Source: Pseudomonadota bacterium (lineage in GTDB: Bacteria > Desulfobacterota > Desulfobacteria > Desulfobacterales > Desulfobacteraceae). Taken from it: DNA of 12,892 bases. A model generated the notes under the pieces. The model was not told where the DNA came from. It made no database searches and saw only the letters and a list, made by a program, of their open reading frames with translations. The position numbers and the translations under genes were made by a program. Of this stretch, positions 1 through 6,995 are shown one piece after another. Numbering within the stretch: the stretch's first letter is position 1; each line of letters begins with the position of its first letter. The stretch is taken from the NCBI GenBank assembly GCA_018816605.1, contig JAHIVS010000065.1, positions 1 to 12,892 on the forward strand, read 5' to 3'.

Positions 1-114
1 CACCATCCAGGACTTAACATCAAATTTGAGATTGGGGTTTGTTATCAATTGTCTTGCATCCTTTTCAGGTTTACTGGTTTCCTTAACGCCTCCCAAACGC
101 CCCAAATCAAACAT
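1..114 (-). CDS. possible N-terminal fragment of an unrecognised protein, running off the left edge
   Basis: The minus strand is open from an ATG at 114 to the window edge (38 codons), beginning MFDLGRLGGVKETSK and continuing as a hydrophilic, charged sequence. The frame stays open upstream to a TAG at 175-177, so a GTG at 144 is an alternative start that would add a short aromatic, hydrophobic stretch. Neither start has a convincing Shine-Dalgarno sequence. It would lie 80 bases downstream of the hemolysin III-family gene on the same strand. I do not recognise the protein. The plus strand is also open across this stretch, so the coding call rests mainly on the more protein-like composition of the minus reading. 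Confidence 0.33.
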   Translation of the reverse strand, partial: MFDLGRLGGVKETSKPEKDARQLITNPNLKFDVKSWMV

Positions 115-194
115 ACCATAAGCATGGAAAAACCAAAATACCACCCAAAGGCCGTGACTTTTGCAAAGAAAAAACTAAATTACGTCAAGCAAGT

Positions 195-869
195 TTAATT
201 GATATACATCAAATATCGGAAGGAAAGCCAGAAATGGCAGGCACTGCCCAGGATGACAAAAACATGCCATATTTCATGGAACCCCAGCACCCCGGGAAAT
301 AAATCGGGTTTTTTGAACGCATAGATCAGAGCCCCGGTGCTGTAAAACATCCCGCCCAGAACCAGCCAGAAAAGGCAGATGGGTTCAACGGTTTTCACCA
401 GCGGATAAATGACCACCATGCACAACCAGCCCATGATCAGATAAATCAGTGTGGAAACCCACCGGGGGGTATGAATAAAAAAAATTTTTAAAAAGATCCC
501 AATGGCTGCAATGGACCAGACCGTGGCAAAAAGACTCCAGCCCCAGGGCCCCCGAAGGGGCAAAAGGCAAAGGGGTGTATACGACCCTGCAATGACCATG
601 AAAATCATGATATGGTCAATCTTGCGAAATATCAAAAGGGCTTTTTCAGATATGCGCAGGCCATGGTAGAGGAAACTTGAGGTGTACATGAGAATCAAGG
701 TGGCACCAAAAATGGAAAAGGAAACCACATGCCAGACATCTGCCCTGGTGGCTGCAAAGGCCACCATGAGGATCAGGCCGACAACCGACCCGATGGCGCC
801 TATCATATGGGAAATGGCATTTACCGGTTCCCTGAAAATTTTCGCATATACACACACGGCATTCATCAT
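195..869 (-). CDS. hemolysin III / TrhA-family seven-helix membrane protein
   Basis: This is a 224-residue integral inner-membrane protein of the hemolysin III family (YqfA/TrhA; PAQR-adiponectin receptor superfamily). The family signature EPVNAISHMIGAIGS lies at residues 14-28, followed by about seven hydrophobic helices. The residues expected to form the buried metal site are present: S65-x3-H69 (SSFLYHG), D85-H86 (KIDHIMIF) and H198-x3-H202 (HEIWH) near the C-terminus. Length is normal for the family. The start is an ATGATG pair at 869/866 with a strong GGGGGAGG site (876-883 on the plus strand) six bases upstream. Known members are linked to membrane-lipid homeostasis, and 'hemolysin' is a historical name, so no toxin role should be assumed. 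It is transcribed divergently from aapJ with a 227-base gap. Family assignment is firm, but the cellular role is not established from sequence. Confidence 0.93.
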   Translation of the reverse strand: MMNAVCVYAKIFREPVNAISHMIGAIGSVVGLILMVAFAATRADVWHVVSFSIFGATLILMYTSSFLYHGLRISEKALLIFRKIDHIMIFMVIAGSYTPLCLLPLRGPWGWSLFATVWSIAAIGIFLKIFFIHTPRWVSTLIYLIMGWLCMVVIYPLVKTVEPICLFWLVLGGMFYSTGALIYAFKKPDLFPGVLGFHEIWHVFVILGSACHFWLSFRYLMYIN

Positions 870-875
870 AGATCG

Positions 876-883
876 CCTCCCCC
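876..883 (-). promoter_or_regulatory. strong Shine-Dalgarno site of the hemolysin III-family gene
   Basis: GGGGGAGG on the minus strand lies six bases before the ATG at 869 and nine before the adjacent in-frame ATG at 866. It supports this start region, though it cannot separate the two tandem ATGs decisively. Confidence 0.7.
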
Positions 884-1010
884 AATGGATTCAATACACG
901 ACAATGCCTTTTACATTCTTTTTACCAACAATCAGGGTATCCTGTTGCCCGGGGCACCCGGAACCGGGGTAGCACATCCGGGATGGAAAATGTATTCCGA
1001 TAGAAAAATC

Positions 1011-1039
1011 TTGAAAAAATATGCGAGTGTGTTAATACT
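1011..1039 (+). promoter_or_regulatory. candidate sigma-70-type promoter for the aapJQMP operon
   Basis: TTGAAA at 1011-1016 (five of six matches to the -35 consensus) is followed after 17 bases by AATACT at 1034-1039 (four of six to the -10 consensus). It would start transcription near 1046, leaving about 50 bases of leader before aapJ. This is a consensus match only. The 227-base divergent region otherwise holds a short GC-rich hairpin near 957-968 and no clear operator. Confidence 0.4.
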
Positions 1040-1084
1040 GGCAGAGGATTTCAGTAGTTCGTGCATCAACTCATCATAAACAAA

Positions 1085-1091
1085 GGGGGAG
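1085..1091 (+). promoter_or_regulatory. Shine-Dalgarno site that fixes the aapJ start
   Basis: GGGGGAG lies five bases before the ATG at 1097. The frame is open from an earlier ATG at 1061, but that start would put 12 extra residues ahead of the signal peptide and lacks such a site. Confidence 0.75.
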
Positions 1092-1096
1092 TCTCT

Positions 1097-2110
1097 ATGA
1101 AATTGTTAAAAATTTTAGTCGTTTGTGCAACCTTTATCACCGTGTCAACCTGGGCGATGGCCAGTACTCTGGAAGATGTGAAAGCCCAGGGGTATGTCAA
1201 AGCCGGGGTTAACGGCGGTGTTTTCGGTTTCAGCATGCCCGATGACAAAGGAGAATGGAAAGGCCTGGATGTGGATACGGCCAAAGCCATTGCCGCAGCC
1301 GTATTCGGCGATGCCTCCAGAGTTAAATTTTCTGCCCTGACCGCTGTTCAGCGCCTGCCGGCCCTTCAGTCCAAAGAGATTGACGTGCTCTGCAGAAATA
1401 CCACCCAGACCCTGTCCCGGGAAACCAAATCAGGGCTCAACTTTGCCCATGCCAACTATTATGACGGCCAGGGCTTTCTCATTGCCAAAAAACTGGGTGT
1501 GAAAAGTGCCAAGGATTTAGGCGGAGCAACCGTTTGTGTTCTTCCCGGCACCACTACAGAAATGAATGCAGCAGATTATTTCAGAACCAACAACATGAAA
1601 TGGTCTCCGGTTGTCATTGAAAACACAGCAGAACTGAACAAGGCTTTTTTTGCAGGCCGTTGTGACGTCCTGACCTCTGATGCTTCCCAGCTGGCGGCCC
1701 AGAGATCCGTTGCACCCAACCCTGCCGACTTTGAACTGCTGCCCGAAATTATTTCCAAAGAACCTTTGGCCCCGGTTGTCCGTCATGGAGATGACCAATG
1801 GTTTGATATTGTCAACTGGACCGTTATGGCATTGATCCAGGCAGAAGAGTTCGGCATTACCTCAAAAAATGTGGATGAGATGCTCAAATCCAGCAACCCC
1901 GATATCCAGCGCTTTCTCGGCGTGACTCCCGGCCTGGGCGAAGACCTGGGGCTTGATAGCAAATGGGCATACAATATCGTCAAACAGGTGGGAAATTATG
2001 GTGAAATTTTCGACCGCAATGTGGGTCCGAAAACGCCCCTTGAACTTCAGCGTGGCCTCAACGCCCTTTGGACAGAAGGCGGCCTGATGTACGCATCCCC
2101 CATCAGATAG
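1097..2110 (+). CDS. aapJ: general L-amino-acid ABC transporter, periplasmic binding protein AapJ/BztA-like
   Basis: This 337-residue secreted solute-binding protein captures amino acids in the periplasm and delivers them to the AapQM permease. A Sec signal peptide is clear: MKLLK, then a hydrophobic core, with probable cleavage after Ala-Met-Ala at residue 22. The mature protein carries the family-3 binding-protein signature GLDVDTAKAIAAAV, and its body matches the AapJ/BztA subgroup closely: GVNGGVFGFS near the N-terminus, VLCRNTTQTLSR, VCVLPGTTTE, then AGRCDVLTSD and a C-terminal GGLMYASPIR. Three Cys remain in the mature part. AapJ homologues are about 340 residues, so it is full length. 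It is the first gene of the operon and is separated from aapQ by a stem-loop. The Aap/Bzt family is known for broad polar and acidic amino-acid uptake, but exact specificity cannot be read here. Confidence 0.93.
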   Translation: MKLLKILVVCATFITVSTWAMASTLEDVKAQGYVKAGVNGGVFGFSMPDDKGEWKGLDVDTAKAIAAAVFGDASRVKFSALTAVQRLPALQSKEIDVLCRNTTQTLSRETKSGLNFAHANYYDGQGFLIAKKLGVKSAKDLGGATVCVLPGTTTEMNAADYFRTNNMKWSPVVIENTAELNKAFFAGRCDVLTSDASQLAAQRSVAPNPADFELLPEIISKEPLAPVVRHGDDQWFDIVNWTVMALIQAEEFGITSKNVDEMLKSSNPDIQRFLGVTPGLGEDLGLDSKWAYNIVKQVGNYGEIFDRNVGPKTPLELQRGLNALWTEGGLMYASPIR

Positions 2111-2122
2111 TTCTTTTAATCT

Positions 2123-2166
2123 AAAAAAGGTGACCCTGGGGAGGGTATCCCCAGGGCCACCTTTTT
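2123..2166 (+). terminator. strong stem-loop with T-run between aapJ and aapQ (partial terminator or mRNA-stabilising hairpin)
   Basis: The arms 2124-2142 and 2148-2166 are 19 bases each and complementary except for one A/C mismatch, with a five-base loop GGGTA. An A-rich left flank pairs with a closing T5, so it can act as an intrinsic terminator. It begins 12 bases after the aapJ stop and ends 19 bases before aapQ. In binding-protein ABC operons such hairpins commonly reduce read-through into the permease genes or protect the upstream mRNA, giving excess binding protein. Which of the two applies here is inference. Confidence 0.8.
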
Positions 2167-2185
2167 AAACTGGTACCTGCAACCC

Positions 2186-3355
2186 ATGAAGAATACAGAA
2201 GAAAAAATCCCCTTTTGGCTTGATCCGGACAAACGTGGCATTTTCTACCAAGCCCTCACCCTTTTCATGGTGGGGCTTTTGGCCTGGTATCTGGTCAGCA
2301 ACACCCTGGTCAATCTGGAGAAACAATCCATCTCATCGGGTTTTGGTTTTTTGAAAAAAGAAGCCGCCTTTGAGATCGGTGAAAGTCCCATAAAATACTC
2401 GGCAGCCGATTCATACGGACGGGCACTGCTTGTGGGCGCACTCAACACCCTGAAGGTTTCGTTTGTCGGCATTGTGCTCAGCCTTATCATCGGTGTCTTT
2501 ATCGGTGTTGCCAAGCTGTCTTCCAACTGGCTGGTCCGAAAGCTTGCCACCGCCTATATTGAAATCATGCAAAACATCCCCATTCTTCTCCAGCTTTTCT
2601 TCTGGTACGCCCTTTTTTATGAAACCTTTCCTTCTCCCAGATCGGCTCTCAACCCCTTTGCCGGCCTTTTCATCTGCAACAGAGGGGTGGCCCTGGGCGT
2701 TCCGGCAGCCCACCCGGCCCACACCTATATGGGGCTGGCCCTGGTGCTGGGGTTAATTCTGGCCTTTGGCATCAAGGCTTGGGCAAAAAAACGAAAATTT
2801 GAAACCGGCAGGGATTTCCCGGTATTCTGGTCTTTTATGACACTCTCCCTGGGCCTTCCTGTGATCACCTGGATTGTGTCAGGTGCCCCCACCCAGATGG
2901 ATTTGCCAAGCCTTCAGGGCTTCAATTTCAAGGGCGGTATCATGCTGTCTCCTGAATTTATCGCACTTTTGCTGGGTCTTGTGATCTACACCTCGGCCTT
3001 TGTGGCCGAAGCTGTCCGGGCAGGCATCCAGGCCGTGAGTAAGGGGCAGACAGAGGCGGCCATGTCCATCGGACTTAAAAGCAGCCATATCCTGAACCTG
3101 GTCATCCTTCCCCAGGCATTGCGGGTCATTATTCCGCCGTTGACAAGCCAGATGCTCAACCTGACCAAAAACTCTTCCCTGGCAGTTGCCATTGGGTTTC
3201 CGGACTTTGTTTCCGTTGCCAATACCACCATCAACCAGACCGGCCAGTCCATAGAAGGGGTCGCCCTGATCATGGGGTGTTACCTGATTTTCAGCATCTC
3301 CACCTCTCTTTTCATGAACTGGTATAATAAAAAATCAAAACTTGTTGAAAGATAG
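2186..3355 (+). CDS. aapQ: general L-amino-acid ABC transporter permease AapQ/BztB-like
   Basis: This 389-residue inner-membrane permease is one half of the AapQM translocation channel. An N-terminal helix lies at about residues 17-37, followed by a periplasmic stretch and the His/Glu/Gln/Arg-opine type permease domain starting near residue 80 (GALNTLKVSF) with YIEIMQNIPILLQLFFWY. The ATPase-contacting EAA loop begins at residue 290 (EAAMSIGL, ending ILPQALRVIIPP). The long insertion in the middle of the domain and the ~390-residue length are typical of AapQ/BztB rather than of shorter ~230-residue amino-acid permeases. The ATG at 2186 has no obvious Shine-Dalgarno site and lies just beyond the aapJ hairpin, so initiation may be weak. 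The stop overlaps or abuts the next gene. Confidence 0.93.
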   Translation: MKNTEEKIPFWLDPDKRGIFYQALTLFMVGLLAWYLVSNTLVNLEKQSISSGFGFLKKEAAFEIGESPIKYSAADSYGRALLVGALNTLKVSFVGIVLSLIIGVFIGVAKLSSNWLVRKLATAYIEIMQNIPILLQLFFWYALFYETFPSPRSALNPFAGLFICNRGVALGVPAAHPAHTYMGLALVLGLILAFGIKAWAKKRKFETGRDFPVFWSFMTLSLGLPVITWIVSGAPTQMDLPSLQGFNFKGGIMLSPEFIALLLGLVIYTSAFVAEAVRAGIQAVSKGQTEAAMSIGLKSSHILNLVILPQALRVIIPPLTSQMLNLTKNSSLAVAIGFPDFVSVANTTINQTGQSIEGVALIMGCYLIFSISTSLFMNWYNKKSKLVER

Positions 3356-3360
3356 TGCAT

Positions 3361-4464
3361 ATGGGTATTGTATCAATCGACCAAGCATATATAGACAGCA
3401 TCAAGCCGCCGGTGGACAAACGGGGGGTCATTGGCTGGCTTCGGGAAAACCTTTTTAACGGATTCTTCAACTCCATATTAACCCTTGGTATAGTGGCCGG
3501 CCTGCTCTGGTTTGTGCCGCCCTTTGTCAAATGGGCCTTCATCGATGCCGTCTGGTTCACCAGCGGGCCTGTGTGCAAGGAATGTGAGGGGGCCTGCTGG
3601 TCGGTGGTCATAAAAAACCTGAGGTTCATTATTTTTGGTTTCTACCCCCATGAACTTCACTGGCGGCCGTTTACAGCCATGATAACCTTGTTTGTCCTGC
3701 TGTTCTTTTCAAACAATAAAAAATACTGGTCCAAACCCCTGGGCTATGCATGGATCATTGGACTGATCTCCATGGGTTTTTTAATGAAGGGTGGCATTCT
3801 GGGGCTTGCTCCCGTGGACAGCATGAAGTGGGGAGGCTTGCCCCTGACCCTTTTGCTCTCTGTTTTCGGCCTTGCAGCCGCCTACCCCCTTGGGGTGCTC
3901 CTGGCACTGGGCCGCATCTCCGCCATGCCCATGATCCGCTATCTGTCCGTCGGGTACATTGAACTGATCCGGGGGGTTCCCCTGATCAGTCTCTTGTTCA
4001 TGTCTTCCATCATTTTTCCCCTGTTTTTACCCGAAGGCGTCACCATTGACAAGATACTGCGGGCCCAGGCAGCCATCATTTTTTTTACGGCCGCCTATGT
4101 TGCCGAAGTTGTCAGGGGAGGCCTCCAGGGTATGGGCAGGGGACAATACGAGGCCGCCGATGCCCTGGGTCTGAACTATTACCAGACCATGCGCCTGGTC
4201 ATCCTTCCCCAGGCCCTTAAAATTGTAATTCCACCAACATTGAGCGTACTGGTCTCCGCCTTTAAAGATACCTCCCTTGTTGTGATCATTGCCTTGTACG
4301 ATTTTCTGATGACCTCCAAAACCGTTATTCAGAATCCGGAATGGATGGGGTTCTCAACGGAATTATATCTTTTTGTGGCTTTGATGTACTTTTTAGGGTG
4401 CTTTTCAATGTCCAATTTTTCAAGAAAACTTGAACGGGAACTTGATACAGATAAACGCAATTAA
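3361..4464 (+). CDS. aapM: general L-amino-acid ABC transporter permease AapM/BztC-like
   Basis: This is the second permease subunit, 367 residues from the ATG at 3361. An in-frame GTG at 3355, sharing its first G with the aapQ stop, would give 369. I prefer the ATG because GAAAG (3347-3351) is better spaced from it. A first helix lies at about residues 37-55, followed by a periplasmic loop with CKECEGACW (Cys 72, 75, 79) and the FGFYPHELHWRP segment typical of AapM. The permease domain follows, with YIELIRGVPLISLLF and the EAA loop beginning at residue 264 (EAADALGL, ending ILPQALKIVIPP). Length fits AapM/BztC. It is translationally close-coupled to aapQ and followed 18 bases later by the ATPase gene. 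Confidence 0.92.
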   Translation: MGIVSIDQAYIDSIKPPVDKRGVIGWLRENLFNGFFNSILTLGIVAGLLWFVPPFVKWAFIDAVWFTSGPVCKECEGACWSVVIKNLRFIIFGFYPHELHWRPFTAMITLFVLLFFSNNKKYWSKPLGYAWIIGLISMGFLMKGGILGLAPVDSMKWGGLPLTLLLSVFGLAAAYPLGVLLALGRISAMPMIRYLSVGYIELIRGVPLISLLFMSSIIFPLFLPEGVTIDKILRAQAAIIFFTAAYVAEVVRGGLQGMGRGQYEAADALGLNYYQTMRLVILPQALKIVIPPTLSVLVSAFKDTSLVVIIALYDFLMTSKTVIQNPEWMGFSTELYLFVALMYFLGCFSMSNFSRKLERELDTDKRN

Positions 4465-4482
4465 TTTTTTTAGGAAGATAAA

Positions 4483-5256
4483 ATGACCGATTCCATCCCA
4501 GAGGAAAATGATATCTGCAACAACGAAACCATTATTCAAATCAAAGATTTAAATAAATGGTATGGTGATTTCCATGTCTTGAGAAATATCAATCTCGACG
4601 TCAAAAAACAGGAAAAAATTGTTATCTGCGGTCCGTCCGGTTCAGGCAAGTCCACCCTTATCCGGTGTATCAACCGGCTGGAAGAACACCAGAAGGGGAA
4701 AATTATTGTGGATGGCATTGAACTGACCAATAACCTTAAAAACATTGAAAAAATCAGAACCGAAGTGGGCATGGTCTTTCAGCATTTCAACCTGTTTCCC
4801 CATCTGACCATCCTGGAGAACCTGACCCTAGGACCTGTATGGGTGCGCAAGACCCCCAAAAAAGAGGCTGAAGAAATTGCCATGTTTTACCTGGAAAAGG
4901 TTAAAATTGCCGAACAGGCCAAAAAATTTCCCGGCCAGCTGTCCGGGGGGCAGCAGCAGCGGGTCGCCATTGCCAGAAGCCTGTGCATGAAACCCAAGGT
5001 CATGCTCTTTGATGAACCCACCTCTGCCCTGGACCCGGAGATGGTCAAGGAAGTTCTGGATGTCATGGTGCAACTCAGCGATGAAGGCATGACCATGATC
5101 GTGGTTTCCCATGAAATGGGATTTGCCAAAACCGTTGCACAAAGGGTATTGCTCATGGATGCCGGCATGATACTCGAAGAAAACAACCCCATTGATTTTT
5201 TTGAAAATCCCCAGCACGAACGGACAAAATTTTTCCTCAGCCAGATTCTCCACTAG
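4483..5256 (+). CDS. aapP: general L-amino-acid ABC transporter ATP-binding protein AapP/BztD-like
   Basis: This 257-residue cytoplasmic ATPase energises the AapJQM transporter. All ABC motifs are intact: Walker [10 protein letters not shown] at residues 50-58, Q-loop in [12 protein letters not shown], signature LSGGQQQR at 153-160, Walker B VMLFDEP with D177 and catalytic E178, D-loop SALD, and the switch His in VSHEMGFA (H210). The sequence is of the polar amino-acid (HisP/GlnQ/AapP) type, including the C-terminal [18 protein letters not shown]. An AGGAAG site at 4472-4477 precedes the ATG by five bases. It is the last gene of the operon and converges on the nitrilase gene. Confidence 0.95.
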   Translation: MTDSIPEENDICNNETIIQIKDLNKWYGDFHVLRNINLDVKKQEKIVICGPSGSGKSTLIRCINRLEEHQKGKIIVDGIELTNNLKNIEKIRTEVGMVFQHFNLFPHLTILENLTLGPVWVRKTPKKEAEEIAMFYLEKVKIAEQAKKFPGQLSGGQQQRVAIARSLCMKPKVMLFDEPTSALDPEMVKEVLDVMVQLSDEGMTMIVVSHEMGFAKTVAQRVLLMDAGMILEENNPIDFFENPQHERTKFFLSQILH

Positions 5257-5305
5257 ACCGGACCACTTCGGCCAGGTTTTTTTTATCCGTCCGGATGCTT
5301 TTTTT
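5257..5305 (+). terminator. possible imperfect terminator after aapP
   Basis: After the aapP stop there is an imperfect stem (ACCGGACC against GGCCAGGT, two mismatches, at about 5257-5276) followed by eight T residues (5277-5284). Next come a small ATCC/GGAT hairpin (5285-5296) and a second T-run (5299-5305). Neither stem is strong. The position between two convergent genes and the T-runs make termination plausible. The remaining bases to 5337 show nothing recognisable. Confidence 0.4.
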
Positions 5306-5337
5306 AGATCGGTATTCACCCAAGCAATGGGATCAAG

Positions 5338-6324
5338 TCATTTTTCGGTCAAGAAATCAACGGGCCCCATGGGGGCATCATTGACCGACAGGGAAAAAAC
5401 ATCCGGCCGCGCATAATGCCCGTTGGTATCCATCACCATGGCCGCTTCCCGGATTAAAGCAGGGTTCAGATCCGCATAGACAATAGCCCGGGGGTCATAG
5501 GAAGGAGGGGTGATATAGGCTGCTGTGGGGCCGATGACGGCGCTGCCCCCGGTCATGAGCAGATCGTCCGCTCCTGTTGCCATATTTTCAAGCATACGCC
5601 TGGCTTCCGGTTCGTTTTCTTCCAGGGAATCAAATCCCTCAAGAACCTGTTTTTTAGACAAGACACATCCGCAGGCCAAAACAAAACACCGGCCTTCAAA
5701 GGCATAGTGCCGGGAAGCCAGCTGATGCAATTCAATGACCGAAGGCCATTGGGCAACGTGGACAACCTCTTTTCTTGCATGCATGGCAGCCCTTGCCAGG
5801 GGCATCCAATGTTCCCAGCAGATAAGGCCGCCAATGGGTCCCAGCTCGGAATCCAGTGTCTTCAGGGTAGACCCATCCCCCCTGCCCCAGATCATTTGTT
5901 CATTGTAAGTGGGAATAAGTTTCCGGTGAATTTGAAAATCCTGGCCGTTGGCTGAGAAAAAAACCATGGTGTTATACAGGGTATTGCCGTTGATCTCATG
6001 ACACCCCATGACCAATTGAATTCTTTTTTCTCCTGCAATACACTGCAATTGGCGAAAGGGTTCAGATCCCAAGGCCAAAGAATTCTGACAAAGAAGTCTG
6101 TACAATGATTTGGCACCTTGATGATCCCAAAGGGCCGCTTCCTTTGCCGTGTCAAGCCAGACAGGATATCCCGGCAGCCATGTTTCCGGAAACACAACCA
6201 TTTTGGCACCCGTAGCGGCTGCTTTTCCGATAAGCGCTTTTGCCTTCAGGATGCTTGCAGGCAAATTCAGAAAAACCGGTGACTCCTGGACCAGTGCAAC
6301 TTTTAATCTCTTTTCAACAACCAT
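5338..6324 (-). CDS. nitrilase (branch-1 carbon-nitrogen hydrolase)
   Basis: This 328-residue cytoplasmic enzyme is predicted to hydrolyse an organic nitrile to the carboxylic acid and ammonia (EC 3.5.5.1 type). The catalytic triad is visible: Glu47 in FPETWLPGYPVWL, Lys135 in HRKLIPTYNEQMIWGRGDG, and nucleophile Cys169 in GGLICWEHWMPLAR. The motifs around Glu47 and Cys169 fit the true-nitrilase signatures, which separates it from amidases, carbamoylases and the NAD-synthetase amidase domain. The C-terminal YARPDVFSLSVND is also nitrilase-like. I chose the ATG at 6324 with GGGTG just upstream. A TTG at 6357 would add 11 residues but has no ribosome site. No nitrile hydratase, aldoxime dehydratase or regulator is next to it, so the substrate (aliphatic, aryl or arylacetonitrile) cannot be inferred from context. 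Confidence 0.9.
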   Translation of the reverse strand: MVVEKRLKVALVQESPVFLNLPASILKAKALIGKAAATGAKMVVFPETWLPGYPVWLDTAKEAALWDHQGAKSLYRLLCQNSLALGSEPFRQLQCIAGEKRIQLVMGCHEINGNTLYNTMVFFSANGQDFQIHRKLIPTYNEQMIWGRGDGSTLKTLDSELGPIGGLICWEHWMPLARAAMHARKEVVHVAQWPSVIELHQLASRHYAFEGRCFVLACGCVLSKKQVLEGFDSLEENEPEARRMLENMATGADDLLMTGGSAVIGPTAAYITPPSYDPRAIVYADLNPALIREAAMVMDTNGHYARPDVFSLSVNDAPMGPVDFLTEK

Positions 6325-6469
6325 CTGACACCCATTTATAATCTTAGGAAAAAACAAATATTGTCTATCATGTATTGCCGAAGGATATCAACTAGCGGTA
6401 TATTTTTTTAATTTTTGCAGCCGCATGGCAGAAGACTTTAAATAAAAACCAAGCCAAAATGGGGAAAAT

Positions 6470-6934
6470 ATGAAAACGATAAAGGGAGATCTGATCCAAC
6501 TGGCCCTGTCTGGAAAATTTGAGGTGATCATCCATGGGTGCAATTGTTTTTGCAGCATGGATGCCGGTATTGCACGACAGATCCGGGAGACCTTTCCACT
6601 GGCATACCAGGCAGACTGCAAAACCGTATCCGGAGACATAAAAAAGCTGGGCGCCTATTCACAGGCAACACTTCAGGTCCAGCAGAAACCGTTGACCATC
6701 ATAAACGGATACACCCAATTCCAGTATGCCGGATCCATGATTCTGGCAGATTATTCTGCCATTGATTGCCTGTTCGCTCGGATTAAAACCGATTTTTCAG
6801 GCAAGGCAATCGGCTATCCTAAAATCGGTGCAGGGCTTGGGGGAGGCGACTGGAAAAAAATCAGTGGCATTATTAATGGGCGCCTGGAAGGAGAAAATCA
6901 TACGTTGGTTGAATATTTGGGTTTACAAAAATAG
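6470..6934 (+). CDS. small stand-alone macro-domain (ADP-ribose-binding) protein
   Basis: This 154-residue protein consists of a single macro domain, a fold that binds ADP-ribose or its derivatives and often hydrolyses them (ADP-ribose-1''-phosphate, O-acetyl-ADP-ribose or ADP-ribosyl-protein). Visible landmarks are GDLIQLA at residues 6-12, the strand-loop HGCNCFCSMDAGIARQI (22-38), FPLAYQAD, SGDIKKLG, and the second ligand loop YPKIGAGLGGGDWKKI. The loop layout resembles the ALC1/TARG1/POA1-like branch rather than MacroD, which has NAAN and a poly-Gly loop. Asp31 replaces the Gly usual in M-G-x-G-I-A, and no Lys is evident at the place of the TARG1 catalytic Lys, so activity is uncertain. 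GGGGA (6461-6465) precedes the ATG by four bases. It is divergent from the nitrilase and 61 bases upstream of argC. No DarT-like ADP-ribosyltransferase partner is in the window. Confidence 0.85.
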   Translation: MKTIKGDLIQLALSGKFEVIIHGCNCFCSMDAGIARQIRETFPLAYQADCKTVSGDIKKLGAYSQATLQVQQKPLTIINGYTQFQYAGSMILADYSAIDCLFARIKTDFSGKAIGYPKIGAGLGGGDWKKISGIINGRLEGENHTLVEYLGLQK

Positions 6935-6995
6935 TGTTTCTATCTTAAAAGGATGTATCAAAATGAATAATCCATAACCAGGCAGGCAAATTATT

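Noticed and set aside
1..198. Plus-strand open frame from the window edge to a TAA at 196-198
   Set aside because: The translation is rich in Lys, Gln and Ile with no domain-like pattern, and it is the exact complement-phase frame of the more protein-like minus reading. It has no independent support.
957..968. GC-rich hairpin CCCG/CGGG in the divergent region upstream of aapJ
   Set aside because: The stem is only four pairs and has no T-run on either strand, so neither terminator nor operator can be argued.
1061..1096. Upstream in-frame ATG for aapJ
   Set aside because: The extra 12 residues would precede the signal peptide, and the strong GGGGGAG site points to the ATG at 1097.
4828..5319. 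A 163-codon minus-strand open frame over aapP
   Set aside because: It is antisense to the ABC ATPase motifs and shows no domain or ribosome site.
6963..6977. Five-codon frame (Met-Asn-Asn-Pro-stop) with AAAGGATG upstream, just before argC
   Set aside because: It has no arginine codons and no stem-loop pair, so an attenuation leader is not supported. Most likely chance.
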